This document shows positions 1-8,920 of a stretch of DNA of 64,000 bases, one piece after another (positions within the stretch are counted from its first letter, which is position 1; every line of letters begins with the position of its first letter). The stretch comes from Micromonospora eburnea. GTDB lineage: Bacteria; Actinomycetota; Actinomycetes; Mycobacteriales; Micromonosporaceae. The notes below the pieces were generated by a model that saw only the letters and a program-made list of their open reading frames with translations, made no database searches and was not told the DNA's origin. The translations under genes and the position numbers were made by a program. The stretch covers positions 1,612,001 to 1,676,000 of the forward strand of contig NZ_FMHY01000002.1 in assembly GCF_900090225.1 (NCBI RefSeq), given 5' to 3'.

Positions 1-891
1 GTCGAGGCGGGGCGGGCCCGGGGCACCCTGCAACTCGGCGCGCCGGCCCGGGTGGCCGCCCGGGTGGGCGTACCGGTGCTGCACGACCTGCGGTCGGCGG
101 ACGTGGTGGCCGGCGGTCAGGGCGCGCCGCTGGTGCCGGCCTTCGACGCGCTGCTGCTCGACCCGGCCGACCCCGCGCCGCCCGCGGCGCTCGACCTGGA
201 CGGCCGCGCGCCGCGGGCGGCGCTCAACCTCGGCGGGATCGCCAACCTCACCGTGGTCGCCCCCGGCGCCCCCGTCCTCGGGTACGACGTGGGCCCGGCC
301 AACGCGCTGCTCGACGCGGCGGCCCGGCGTTTCCTCGACCGGCCCTGTGACCTCGACGGGGCCCGTGCGGCGGCCGGCCGGGTGCACCCGCGCCTGCTGG
401 AGCTGCTGCTCGCCGAGCCGTACTACGCCGCGCCGCCGCCCAAGTCCACGGGCAAGGAGCTGTTCCACGGCGGCTACCTGGACGGGAAGCTGGCCGCGCT
501 GGGTGAGCCGGTGGCCGCCGACGACGTGCTCGCCACGCTGACCGAGCTGACCGCCCGGACGGTCGCCGCCGAGTGCGACCGGTTCGGGGTGACCGAGGTG
601 GTCGCGGCGGGCGGGGGCGTGCGCAACCGGACCCTGCGCGCCCGGCTGGCCGCGCTCGGGCAGGGGCGGTGGCGGCTGCGGACCACCGACGAGCTGGGGG
701 TGCCGGCGCAGGCCAAGGAGGCGTACGCGTTCGCCCTGCTCGGCTGGCTCTCCTGGCACGGGCTGCCCGGGGCGATCCCGTCGGTGACCGGGGCGTCCCG
801 GGCCGCCGTGCTGGGCTCCTGGACCCCGTCCGGCCCGGCGTACGCGGCCGTGCCACCGGCCCCGCCGCGCCGGCTGGTCGTCACCGCGTGA
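1..891 (+). CDS. anmK: Anhydro-N-acetylmuramic acid kinase, 3' part (5' end outside window)
   Basis: Open from base 1 with no stop, so the gene begins left of the window. AnmK phosphorylates and opens 1,6-anhydro-MurNAc to MurNAc-6-P in peptidoglycan recycling in the cytoplasm. Visible family blocks are GTLQLG at the left edge, an [16 protein letters not shown] stretch, [21 protein letters not shown] and a late GGGVRNRTL, all of the sugar-kinase/actin-like fold. About 296 residues are present of a usual 370-400, so roughly the N-terminal quarter is missing. The next gene, dxs, follows after 71 bp on the same strand but belongs to another pathway. Confidence 0.9.
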   Translation, partial: VEAGRARGTLQLGAPARVAARVGVPVLHDLRSADVVAGGQGAPLVPAFDALLLDPADPAPPAALDLDGRAPRAALNLGGIANLTVVAPGAPVLGYDVGPANALLDAAARRFLDRPCDLDGARAAAGRVHPRLLELLLAEPYYAAPPPKSTGKELFHGGYLDGKLAALGEPVAADDVLATLTELTARTVAAECDRFGVTEVVAAGGGVRNRTLRARLAALGQGRWRLRTTDELGVPAQAKEAYAFALLGWLSWHGLPGAIPSVTGASRAAVLGSWTPSGPAYAAVPPAPPRRLVVTA

Positions 892-948
892 CCCGGCGCT
901 CACCCCGGCCGAGATCCATGGTCGGGCTGCGGGCCGGTGGGCGGCCGA

Positions 949-954
949 TAGACT
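949..954 (+). promoter_or_regulatory. -10-like box TAGACT; dxs probably leaderless
   Basis: TAGACT lies 8 bp before the dxs ATG and no Shine-Dalgarno sequence is visible. In actinobacteria a TAnnnT box at this distance usually marks a transcript beginning at the start codon. No clear -35 was found. Confidence 0.35.
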
Positions 955-962
955 CTTCGTTC

Positions 963-2906
963 ATGAGTGTTGAAGAGGACACGGCCAACCACGGTCGGCT
1001 GCTCGGCACCGTCCGGGGCCCGCAGGACGTGAAGCGGATGACCGCCGAGCAGCTGGACATCCTCGCCTCCGAGATCCGTGACTTCCTGATCGCCAAGGTC
1101 TCCCGCACCGGCGGGCACATCGGCCCCAACCTCGGGGTGGTGGAGCTGACCCTGGCCATGCACCGGGTCTTCGACTCGCCGCGGGACCGGCTCCTGTTCG
1201 ACACCGGCCACCAGGCCTACGTACACAAGATCATCACCGGCCGGCAGGAGGGTTTCGACAAGCTCCGCCAGCGTGGTGGCCTCTCCGGCTACCCCAGCCA
1301 GGCGGAGAGCGAGCACGACCTGATCGAGAACTCGCACGCCTCCACCGCCCTGTCGTACGCGGACGGGCTGGCCAAGGCGTACGCGCTGCGCGCCGAGAAG
1401 CGCTGCGTGGTCGCCATGGTCGGCGACGGCGCGCTGACCGGTGGCATGTGCTGGGAGGCGCTGAACAACATCGCCGCCGCCGGCAACCCGCTGGTCATCG
1501 TGGTCAACGACAACGGCCGGTCGTACGCGCCGACCATCGGCGGCCTCGCCGACCACCTCTCCTCGCTGCGGCTCAACCCCGGCTACGAGCGGGTGCTCGA
1601 CACCGTCAAGGACGCCCTCGGCTCGACCCCGCTGGTCGGCAGGCCGATGTACGAGGTGTTGCACGCGGTCAAGAAGGGCATCAAGGACGCGGTCGCGCCG
1701 CAGGCCATGTTCGAGGACCTCGGCATCAAGTACGTCGGCCCGGTCGACGGCCACGACGTGGCCGCGGTCGAGTCGGCGCTGCGCGCCGCGAAGAACTTCG
1801 GCGGCCCGGTGATCGTGCACGCGGTCACCCGCAAGGGCTACGGCTACCGCCCGGCCGAGGAGGACGAGGCGGACTGCTTCCACGGCCCTGGGGCGTTCGA
1901 CATCCAGACCGGCAAGCTCGTCGCCGCCCCCTCGGTGAAGTGGACCCACGTCTTCGCCGACGAGCTGGTCGCGATCGCCGACGAGCGGCCCGACGTGGTC
2001 GGCATCACCGCCGCGATGGCCGAGCCGACCGGGATCGCCAAGCTGGCCCGCAAGTACCCGAAGCGGGTGTACGACGTGGGCATCGCCGAGCAGCACGCCG
2101 CCACCTCGGCGGCCGGCCTCGCCATGGGCGGGCTGCACCCGGTGGTGGCCGTCTACGCCACCTTCCTCAACCGCGCCTTCGACCAGGTGCTGCTGGACGT
2201 GGCGATGCACAAGCTGCCGGTCACCTTCGTGCTGGACCGGGCCGGCATCACCGGCCCGGACGGGCCGAGCCACTACGGCATCTGGGACATGTCCGTCTTC
2301 GGCGTGGTGCCGGGCCTGCGGATCGCCGCCCCCCGCGACTCGGCCACCCTGCGCGAGGAGCTGCGCGAGGCGGTCGCCGTGGAGGACGGCCCGACCGTCC
2401 TCCGCTTCCCGACCGGCACCGTCGCCGGTGACCTCCCGGCCGTCCGCCGGGTCGGCCCGGTCGACGTGCTGGCCGAGTCGGCGCGTACCGACGTGCTGCT
2501 GGTCGCGGTGGGCTCCTTCGCCGGCCTCGGCATGGAGGTGGCCGCCCGGGTCGCCGAGCAGGGCTACGGCGTCACCGTGGTCGACCCGCGCTGGGTCCGC
2601 CCGATCCCGGCCGAGCTGGTCCAGCTGGCCGCCGGGCACCGCCTCGTCGTCACCGTCGAGGACGGGGTGCGGATCGGCGGCGTCGGAGACGCGCTCGGCC
2701 AGGCCATGCGGGACGCCGACGTCCGGGTGCCGCTGAAGGACCTGGGCGTGCCGGCCGACTGGCACCCGCACGGCACCCGGGCGCAGATCCTGGCCGACCT
2801 CGGCCTGACCGCGCAGGACGTGGCCCGCGACGTCACCGGCTGGATCTCCGGCCTGGACGCCGACTCCGTCGAGCCGCCCGCCGACCGGGCCGCCGCCAAG
2901 AACTGA
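963..2906 (+). CDS. dxs: 1-deoxy-D-xylulose-5-phosphate synthase
   Basis: Condenses pyruvate and glyceraldehyde-3-phosphate to DXP, the first step of the MEP isoprenoid pathway, using thiamine diphosphate. The 647-residue product matches family length. Visible features are the GGHIGPNLG block (His52), the ThDP motif starting GDG at 154-156, an NDN about 30 residues later, the transketolase-type pyrimidine domain with the GIAEQHA block, and a C-terminal transketolase domain. The frame stays open upstream, but ATG 963 is chosen because conserved sequence starts just after it and a -10-like box lies 8 bp away. A strong hairpin follows the stop and separates dxs from a convergent lipoprotein gene. 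Confidence 0.97.
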   Translation: MSVEEDTANHGRLLGTVRGPQDVKRMTAEQLDILASEIRDFLIAKVSRTGGHIGPNLGVVELTLAMHRVFDSPRDRLLFDTGHQAYVHKIITGRQEGFDKLRQRGGLSGYPSQAESEHDLIENSHASTALSYADGLAKAYALRAEKRCVVAMVGDGALTGGMCWEALNNIAAAGNPLVIVVNDNGRSYAPTIGGLADHLSSLRLNPGYERVLDTVKDALGSTPLVGRPMYEVLHAVKKGIKDAVAPQAMFEDLGIKYVGPVDGHDVAAVESALRAAKNFGGPVIVHAVTRKGYGYRPAEEDEADCFHGPGAFDIQTGKLVAAPSVKWTHVFADELVAIADERPDVVGITAAMAEPTGIAKLARKYPKRVYDVGIAEQHAATSAAGLAMGGLHPVVAVYATFLNRAFDQVLLDVAMHKLPVTFVLDRAGITGPDGPSHYGIWDMSVFGVVPGLRIAAPRDSATLREELREAVAVEDGPTVLRFPTGTVAGDLPAVRRVGPVDVLAESARTDVLLVAVGSFAGLGMEVAARVAEQGYGVTVVDPRWVRPIPAELVQLAAGHRLVVTVEDGVRIGGVGDALGQAMRDADVRVPLKDLGVPADWHPHGTRAQILADLGLTAQDVARDVTGWISGLDADSVEPPADRAAAKN

Positions 2907-2916
2907 CGACGTACGC

Positions 2917-2955
2917 CGAACGGGCGGCCCGGCCTCACGCCGAGCCGCCCGTTCG
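2917..2955. terminator. Bidirectional hairpin between dxs and the convergent lipoprotein gene
   Basis: Perfect 12-bp arms CGAACGGGCGGC / GCCGCCCGTTCG with a smaller inner CGGC/GCCG pairing, placed between two convergent genes. There is no clear U-tract, as is common for actinobacterial terminators. Confidence 0.7.
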
Positions 2956-2990
2956 ACATCGCGCGTCGCGCCCACCCGTCCGGTGTCGGG

Positions 2991-4181
2991 TCAGCCACCG
3001 ACGGAGCGGTACCAGGTCTTCTCCGGTGCCGCCAGGCTGAACGTCAGGGGGCGGTCCGGCTGCGGCACCACCACCAGCCCCGGCCGATCCAACAGCAGCG
3101 CGGCCGCCGGGGGTGCGGCGAACGAGGTGTCCCGGTTGGCGCGCCAGCTCAGCACCGCCAGCGTCTGCCCCGGCACCGGCAGGCGGTACGCCTGGAGCGT
3201 GGTGGACCGGTCGGCCGCGGAGACGACCGGCGTCCCGCCGTCGGCCGGGCGGTAGACCACCGCGGTCATCGTGCCGGTGGCGCTCTCCCAGCTCAACTGT
3301 TCCAGGTCGCCCGGCTCGCCGTCGCCCAGCGCGACCTGGCCCAACGACCGGACCGCGATCTTCTCCACGGGCCAGGACGCCGGGACCGAGCGTGGCCTCG
3401 GCCCGTCGCCGTTGCGGCGCGGAACGCTGCCGAAGGGCCCGGTGTCGCCGCCGAGGACGCAGGTGTCCAGCCCGGCCAGGGCGCGTTTGCCGGCGCCGGA
3501 CTCGTCGCGGACCAGGGGATAGCGGGGGGCGGCGGTGGCCGTACCCAGGTCGAGGAAGCGGTCCGCGGCCCGGCCGCGCGGCAGCGACCGGGTGGGGCGC
3601 AACGTCGCGGTCAGCTCCACCGCCTGGCAGGGTGGCACGGCGACCGGCTCGGTCAGGCCGTCGGTGCTGGCCAGCGCCCGGCCGTCCGGGCCGAGCAGTC
3701 GCTGCACCCGGGCCGAGGTGAGGTAGCGGCGGCCGTCCGGGAGCCGGACGGGCAGCACGTCGGAGTAGACCAGGTAGCCGGGGTCGGTGTACTCGCTGGC
3801 GTGGTCCACCCGCCACCGGTCCCCGTGGCGTCCGAGTTGCAGCAGCCAGGAGGCGCTCTCGCCGGGCACGTCGGCGGCGACCAGGGCCAGCGGGGCTCCG
3901 GCCACCTGGCCGGCGAAGAGGATGCCGGACGAGGGCAGGTGCGCCCGGTCGTCGACCGGCGAGCGCCAGCCCCGGACGGCAGCGGTGATCTCGGCTCGCG
4001 TGGCGGCGTCGCCGGTCAGGCTGCCGCGTGCCGGCCAGACGGTCAGCGGCCCGTCCAGGCTGTCGTAGCCGGCCCGCAGGTCCGCCGGCTGCCGCGCGGC
4101 GACGGGACCGCATCCGGCCGCGGCCAGCAGCAGGGCCAGCAGCGCGGTGGCGGCCGTGCCGCGTCGGCGGACTCTGGCCAC
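2991..4181 (-). CDS. Putative lipoprotein of unknown function
   Basis: About 396 residues starting with an arginine-rich n-region, a leucine/alanine core and a lipobox ending LLAAAGC. This predicts a signal-peptidase-II lipoprotein anchored on the outer face of the membrane. I recognise no catalytic motif; the body is a mixed soluble domain. GTG 4181 is chosen because GGGGG lies just upstream and the signal sequence begins at once. An in-frame ATG at 4226 would add 15 unlikely residues. It is divergent from the membrane protein at 4329 and convergent with dxs. The function is not known to me. Confidence 0.75.
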   Translation of the reverse strand: MARVRRRGTAATALLALLLAAAGCGPVAARQPADLRAGYDSLDGPLTVWPARGSLTGDAATRAEITAAVRGWRSPVDDRAHLPSSGILFAGQVAGAPLALVAADVPGESASWLLQLGRHGDRWRVDHASEYTDPGYLVYSDVLPVRLPDGRRYLTSARVQRLLGPDGRALASTDGLTEPVAVPPCQAVELTATLRPTRSLPRGRAADRFLDLGTATAAPRYPLVRDESGAGKRALAGLDTCVLGGDTGPFGSVPRRNGDGPRPRSVPASWPVEKIAVRSLGQVALGDGEPGDLEQLSWESATGTMTAVVYRPADGGTPVVSAADRSTTLQAYRLPVPGQTLAVLSWRANRDTSFAAPPAAALLLDRPGLVVVPQPDRPLTFSLAAPEKTWYRSVGG

Positions 4182-4313
4182 CCGTACGCCCCCGATCGCG
4201 TCGTCGGTTGTGTTTGGCAGCCACATGGTACGAGATGTCCGGCCACACCGGTCCCCGCCCCGTTGGCTATCCACAATGGAGGTAGGTGATTCGCGGCCAT
4301 TTTCCGGCTCCAG

Positions 4314-4319
4314 TAGAAT
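4314..4319 (+). promoter_or_regulatory. -10-like box TAGAAT before the 4329 gene
   Basis: TAGAAT ends 9 bp before GTG 4329, with no Shine-Dalgarno between them. This fits a leaderless or nearly leaderless transcript. The -35 is not convincing. Confidence 0.35.
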
Positions 4320-4328
4320 CCGCCTACT

Positions 4329-6212
4329 GTGTCGCTTGCCGAGCCCCGTGTCGATTCGTCACCGGATGCCGACGTCCTGACCCGCTCCGCCTCCGTCACC
4401 TCCGGCGGCGTCGTCGAGTCGGGACCTCCCGCCCAGCGGCTGTCGTCCGATGCCCAACCGGGCCGTTCGACGCCACGCCGACGGTGGACGCCGCGCCGCC
4501 TCGACGTCGCCGTGTCCGGCGTCTTCCTGCTCGCCGCGCTCTGGGTGACCAGCCGGATCTGGGTCGACCCGGCCGGCCGGGTCGCGGCCCTCTACAGCGG
4601 CGATCCCGCGGTGATGCAGTTCTTCCTCGCCCACTCGGTGCGCGTCGTGCTGCACGGCGAGTTCCCGTTCTACACCGAGCAGTTCAACTATCCGGACGGG
4701 GTCAACCTGATGGCGAACACCGCCATCCTGGCCCTGGGCATCCCGATGGTGCCGATCACCGTCCTGTTCGGACCGGCGGTCTCCTTCGTCACGCTGGTGA
4801 CGCTCGGCCTGGCCGGCACCGCCGCCGCGTGGTACCGGATGCTCTCCCGGCACGTCGTGCGCCACCGGCTGGCCGCGGCGGTGGGGGGCTGGTTCTGCGG
4901 GTTCTCGCCGGCCATGCTGTCGCACGCCAACTGGCACCCCAACATCATCGCCCAGTTCCTGCTGCCGTTCATCGTCTGGCGGGTGCTGGTGCTGACCCGC
5001 TCCACCCGCCCGGTCCGCGACGGCGCGCTGCTCGCCCTGCTGATCACCGTGCAGGCGTTCATCAACGAGGAGATCCTGCTCTTCACCGCGCTGGCCTGCG
5101 GCGTGTTCCTGCTCGCGGTGGTCGTCCAGCAGCGTGAGCGGTGGGCCACGGCGTGGCGTCCGCTGGGGACCGGGCTGGCGGTCTGCGCGGTGCTCGCCGG
5201 CGCGCTGCTGGCGTACCCGCTCTGGGTCCAGTTCGCCGGGCCGATGGCATACCACGGGCTCAGCGACACGGTCCGCGACTACGACAACGACGTCGCCGCG
5301 TTCTTCGCCCAGGGCTCGCCGACCCTCGGTGGCAACGAGCAGGCGAACGTCAACCTGGCCCCGAACTACGCCGAGGAGAACGCCTTCTTCGGGTGGAGCC
5401 TGTCGTTGCTGGCCGTCGGCATCGTGTTCTGGCTGCGCCGGGAGGTGCTGGTCCGGGCGCTCGCGGCGACCGGGCTGTTCTTCGCGGTGCTCTCCCTCGG
5501 CGAGCGGGTGACCTGGTGGGAGCGGCATCTGTTCACCGGCCCGTGGGACCTGCTGGTCCGGCTGCCGCTGCTCGACGCGGTGGTGCCCACCCGGTTCGGG
5601 CTGATCACGACCGTGGTCGTCGGGGTGCTGCTGGCGTTCGCTGTCGAGCGGGCCCGGTCGCTGCGCACCGTCGACCGACGGACCGTGCGTACCCTCACCG
5701 CCGCCGGGCTGGTGTTCGCGCTGCTGCCGATCGCGCCGATGCCGTTGCAGGTGACCGACCGCCCGCCGGTGCCGCAGTTCATCACCGCCGACCGCTGGCG
5801 GCAGTACGTCGGCCCGGACCAGACCCTGGTGCCGGTGCCGGTGCCCAGCATGGGCAACACCGACCCGATGCGCTGGGCGGCCAGCGCCGACCTGGCCTTC
5901 CGGATTCCCGGCGGCTACTTCCTCGCCCCGCGCAACGGGGTCACCGGTGATCCGGGCCGCTTCGGCGGTCGGCCCAGCGGCATCGGGGTGCTGTTGGCGG
6001 AGGTCGCGGCCACCGGGCGTACGCCGGTGCTGGACGACCGGCAGCGCCGTCGATTCCTCGACGAGCTGCGGCACTGGCGGGCAGCCATCGTGGTGCTGCC
6101 GCTGGACCAGCCGAACGCCGAGCCGCTGCGGCGGACCGTCGAGCAGCTGGTCGGCCCCGCCCGCCGGGAGCTGGACGTCTGGCTCTGGGACGTACGCACC
6201 CTCACCAGTTGA
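4329..6212 (+). CDS. Polytopic membrane protein, GT-C glycosyltransferase-like
   Basis: A 627-residue protein with about ten hydrophobic segments. The first follows a charged N-terminal 55 residues, and a soluble region of about 170 residues closes the protein. After the first membrane segment comes an exported-side loop with acidic residues and a FYTEQFNYPDGVNLM block. This resembles GT-C-fold mannosyl/arabinosyl-type transferases that use lipid-linked sugars. That assignment rests on topology and the acidic first loop, not on a diagnostic signature. GTG start with a TAGAAT box 9 bp upstream and no ribosome site. It stands alone, divergent from the lipoprotein gene. Confidence 0.7.
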   Translation: MSLAEPRVDSSPDADVLTRSASVTSGGVVESGPPAQRLSSDAQPGRSTPRRRWTPRRLDVAVSGVFLLAALWVTSRIWVDPAGRVAALYSGDPAVMQFFLAHSVRVVLHGEFPFYTEQFNYPDGVNLMANTAILALGIPMVPITVLFGPAVSFVTLVTLGLAGTAAAWYRMLSRHVVRHRLAAAVGGWFCGFSPAMLSHANWHPNIIAQFLLPFIVWRVLVLTRSTRPVRDGALLALLITVQAFINEEILLFTALACGVFLLAVVVQQRERWATAWRPLGTGLAVCAVLAGALLAYPLWVQFAGPMAYHGLSDTVRDYDNDVAAFFAQGSPTLGGNEQANVNLAPNYAEENAFFGWSLSLLAVGIVFWLRREVLVRALAATGLFFAVLSLGERVTWWERHLFTGPWDLLVRLPLLDAVVPTRFGLITTVVVGVLLAFAVERARSLRTVDRRTVRTLTAAGLVFALLPIAPMPLQVTDRPPVPQFITADRWRQYVGPDQTLVPVPVPSMGNTDPMRWAASADLAFRIPGGYFLAPRNGVTGDPGRFGGRPSGIGVLLAEVAATGRTPVLDDRQRRRFLDELRHWRAAIVVLPLDQPNAEPLRRTVEQLVGPARRELDVWLWDVRTLTS

Positions 6213-6390
6213 GGGAGGAGCGGGACCCGCCCGTCGCCCACTCCGGCCAGTAGTTGAGGGCAACGAGAACGCCGAGCAACGCATAGGCTCCGATGGCCAG
6301 CGTGCCGGCGCGGGCCGCCCGGTGTGCCCCAAAGGCGGTTCTGCCGAGCCGCCCGACCGTGGTGTTGGAGAGGGCTGACGTGACGGTCAT
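6202..6390 (-). CDS. Possible 62-aa single-pass membrane protein (small ORF)
   Basis: Reading leftward from ATG 6390 gives a 62-residue peptide with an Arg-rich N-terminal half, one clear hydrophobic helix (GTLAIGAYALLGVLVAL) and a polar tail ending SSLNW. About 53 of 61 codons end in G or C, as expected for a real frame, and the interval 6213-6379 has no other gene. Against it: no good ribosome site, and both ends overlap neighbouring genes (the stop inside the 4329 gene, the start over GTG 6380). The product has no function I recognise. Confidence 0.4.
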   Translation of the reverse strand: MTVTSALSNTTVGRLGRTAFGAHRAARAGTLAIGAYALLGVLVALNYWPEWATGGSRSSLNW

Positions 6391-7657
6391 CGATCTGGGT
6401 GAGCTCCGCGACGACAGCGCGCCTGACCGGCCGGCCCGGCCGCCCCGAGCCGTCGGCCGCCCGTACCGGTGCGTCGCGGTGCTGCTGGCGGCGCTGGTCA
6501 CCCTTGCCGGCGCGGCGCCCGCACCGCGCCGGATCGCCGCCACCGTGCCGGGTGGTCCCGGCGCGGCGGCGTTCGTCGTCGACGACCGCGTGTACGTGGT
6601 GGAGCCCGCCGACCCGGAGCGCGGCACCGGCCGCCGGCTGGTCGCGTACCGGGTGACGGCGTACCGGCCGCGGGCGCTGTGGCAGAGCCCGCTGCCCGGC
6701 GGTGGCATCGTCGAACTGGCCCGGATGGTGGACGGGCGGCTGCTGCTGACCGGCCGGACCACCAACGACGCCGGGTGGGAGACGACCGCCCTCGACGCCA
6801 CGACCGGACGGCTCGGCTGGCGGCGACCCGGGGCGGCCTTCCTGGCGGGCGACGTCGTGTTCCTGTACACGAGCGACGGCGACGGTGCCGACGAGACCCG
6901 CCGGATCGACGCCCGCACCGGCGAGACACTGTGGTCGATGCCGACCACCTCGGCCGATCTGAATCTGAGCCGGGGACCGGCCGGGGTGGAGCGGGTGGTG
7001 CTGGCGCACGACTCCGGCCTGACGGAGGTCTTCGACGCCGCCTCCGGCGTCCGGCTGGTCGCCCGCGACCTGCGTACCGGTGAGCCGCCCTTCAGGGGGC
7101 GGGCGGTGGTGGTCGACGGCCTGCTGCTGGTGATCGACGCCGCCGGCGGCACGGTGACCGGCTACGACCTGGACCGGCTGGACCCACACTGGAACGTCCC
7201 GCTGCCGTCGGTCGACTACGCCGAGCGCTGCGGCCGGTCGCTGTGCCTGTACCGGCAGGACGGTGGGGTGTGGGTGGTCGACCCGGCCACCGGCGCGACC
7301 CGGTGGAGCGATCGCCGGTGGGTGGCGGCGACTGCGGCGGCCGATGGGCTGCTGCTGGTCGCCGAGCTGGCACCTGCCGCCTCCTCCGTGCTGGCCGTGG
7401 TGGAGGAGGCCACCGGCCGGCTGGTCGCCGAGTTCGGCGAGTGGCAGGTGGTTCCGCGCGGCGACGAGGACGGCCCGATGATCGGGGTACGGCCGGACGG
7501 CGACGGCCGGCTGCTCGTCGCCGAACTGGACCCGGCGGTCGGGCAGGCCCGGATCCGCGACGCCCTGCCCGGCGTCCTCGTGGCGGACTGCCGGGCCGGG
7601 GCGCTGCTCGTCTGCCACCGGACCGATGGCAGTCTCGTGCTGTGGTGGAACCGGTGA
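6380..7657 (+). CDS. Membrane-anchored PQQ-binding-like beta-propeller protein (paralogue 1)
   Basis: 425 residues: a short cytoplasmic N-terminus beginning with a DLGEL motif, one membrane helix near residues 32-50, then an extracytoplasmic domain of repeated blades. Typical blade motifs are DPATGATRW, FDAASG and YDLDRLDPHW, as in PQQ/BamB-like propellers. Catalytic residues of a quinoprotein dehydrogenase are not evident, so a binding or scaffold role is more likely. GTG 6380 is preceded by GGAGAGG. Its stop overlaps the GTG of the next gene by four bases, so the two are translationally coupled. The next gene is a clear paralogue with the same layout. Confidence 0.8.
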   Translation: MTVIDLGELRDDSAPDRPARPPRAVGRPYRCVAVLLAALVTLAGAAPAPRRIAATVPGGPGAAAFVVDDRVYVVEPADPERGTGRRLVAYRVTAYRPRALWQSPLPGGGIVELARMVDGRLLLTGRTTNDAGWETTALDATTGRLGWRRPGAAFLAGDVVFLYTSDGDGADETRRIDARTGETLWSMPTTSADLNLSRGPAGVERVVLAHDSGLTEVFDAASGVRLVARDLRTGEPPFRGRAVVVDGLLLVIDAAGGTVTGYDLDRLDPHWNVPLPSVDYAERCGRSLCLYRQDGGVWVVDPATGATRWSDRRWVAATAAADGLLLVAELAPAASSVLAVVEEATGRLVAEFGEWQVVPRGDEDGPMIGVRPDGDGRLLVAELDPAVGQARIRDALPGVLVADCRAGALLVCHRTDGSLVLWWNR

Positions 7658-8919
7658 ATCGGATGATCGAGCTGGGGGAGCTGCGGCACGGCGACGAGCC
7701 CGAGCCGTCACCGGCGCCACGCCGTCCCTCGGCGGCGTCGGCCCGCGTCGTGGCGCTCTGCTGCGCGGTACTGCTCACCCTGGCCGGGGCCGCGCCGGTA
7801 CCCCGCCTGCCGTCCGGCGTCACCGTGCCGGCCTCGCCGGACGCCGGCTTCCTGGTCCTCGCCGACCGGCTGGTGGTGGCCACCGGCGGACCGGGCACGA
7901 CCGGCCGCGGCGACCGGCTGGTCAGCGGGTACCGGTTGCCCGACGGCGCGCCGGTGTGGCGGTTCAGGCCGCCCGCCGGCGACGATCTGCTCGGGTTGTG
8001 GACGGTGGCCGGTCTGCTGCTGGTGGCGAGCGGCTCACCCGACGACGGCCGCACCGCGGCCCTGGATCCGCGTACCGGCGCGACGCGCTGGCAGCAGCCC
8101 GGCTACCCGACCCTGACCGAGGCGGGCGGGGTGATCCTGGAGACGTCCGGTGCTGACGGGAGGCGCGCGGTCCGGGCGGTCAACCCGGCGACCGGAACGG
8201 CCCGGTGGTCGCTCCCGTCGCTCGGCGACCGGATGGTGTACGGGTTCGGGGGCCGGGGCGTGACCGCGATGGTGGTGCTCGGCGGCGACGGGCAGGTCGA
8301 GGTGTACGACGCCGACTCCGGCTCGCTGCGGCGGGCCGACCGGCTGCCCTCGACCGTCGACCAGTCTTACCGCTGGCCGCAGGTGCTGGGCGACGTGCTG
8401 CTGTTCGGCGACGCGTCGGGCGAAGTCACCGCGTACGGCCTGGACCGGCTGGACCGGCGGTGGACCCTTCCGGCGCGGTCGGAGGACTGGTTCGCCGACT
8501 GCGGCGAGCTGATCTGCCTGAGCGGCCGGTCGACCGGCCTGTGGGCGTACGACCCGGCCACCGGCCGTCTTCGTTGGCGCGACGACCGCTGGCGCGGCGC
8601 CTTCCCGGTCGACGGCCGGCTGCTCGTCGACGGCCCCACCGAACGGGACGTGGTGGAGTTGGCGGTGCTCGACCCCGGCACCGGCCGCACGCTGGCCCGG
8701 CTGGGTCGCTGGCGGCTGACCGCGATCGGCTCCCGGTCGCTCGGCATCCGCTCCGTCACCGGGGACCGCACGCTGGTGGCGGAGCTGGACGTGTCGGCCG
8801 GTCAGGCCCGGACCCTCGCGGTGCTCCCCGGCTCCTGGAACGGCTGCACCGCCGCCGCTGCCGTGCTGGTCTGCCAGCGCCGGTCCAGCGGGCTGGTGAT
8901 CTGGCCACTGGACCGGTGA
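7654..8919 (+). CDS. Membrane-anchored PQQ-binding-like beta-propeller protein (paralogue 2)
   Basis: 421 residues with the same plan as the preceding gene: an N-terminal ELGEL motif, one membrane helix around residues 30-47 and a beta-propeller with DPRTGATRWQ, YDADSG and YGLDRLDRRW blades. GTG 7654 overlaps the upstream stop as GTGA. An ATG six bases later is possible, but coupling favours the GTG. Similar motifs in the same order show a tandem duplication, and the divergence between copies suggests it is old. The end of the gene nearly abuts the convergent peptidase gene. Substrate or partner unknown. Confidence 0.8.
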   Translation: MNRMIELGELRHGDEPEPSPAPRRPSAASARVVALCCAVLLTLAGAAPVPRLPSGVTVPASPDAGFLVLADRLVVATGGPGTTGRGDRLVSGYRLPDGAPVWRFRPPAGDDLLGLWTVAGLLLVASGSPDDGRTAALDPRTGATRWQQPGYPTLTEAGGVILETSGADGRRAVRAVNPATGTARWSLPSLGDRMVYGFGGRGVTAMVVLGGDGQVEVYDADSGSLRRADRLPSTVDQSYRWPQVLGDVLLFGDASGEVTAYGLDRLDRRWTLPARSEDWFADCGELICLSGRSTGLWAYDPATGRLRWRDDRWRGAFPVDGRLLVDGPTERDVVELAVLDPGTGRTLARLGRWRLTAIGSRSLGIRSVTGDRTLVAELDVSAGQARTLAVLPGSWNGCTAAAAVLVCQRRSSGLVIWPLDR

Positions 8920-8920
8920 G

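Noticed and set aside
900-2975. 691-codon open frame antisense to dxs
   Set aside because: Shadow frame of a high-GC gene: low-complexity Arg/Gly/Asp/His composition, and the opposite strand encodes unmistakable Dxs.
4359-6332. 657-codon open frame antisense to the membrane protein
   Set aside because: Composition is Gln/Arg/Gly/Pro noise; the opposite frame has clear membrane helices.
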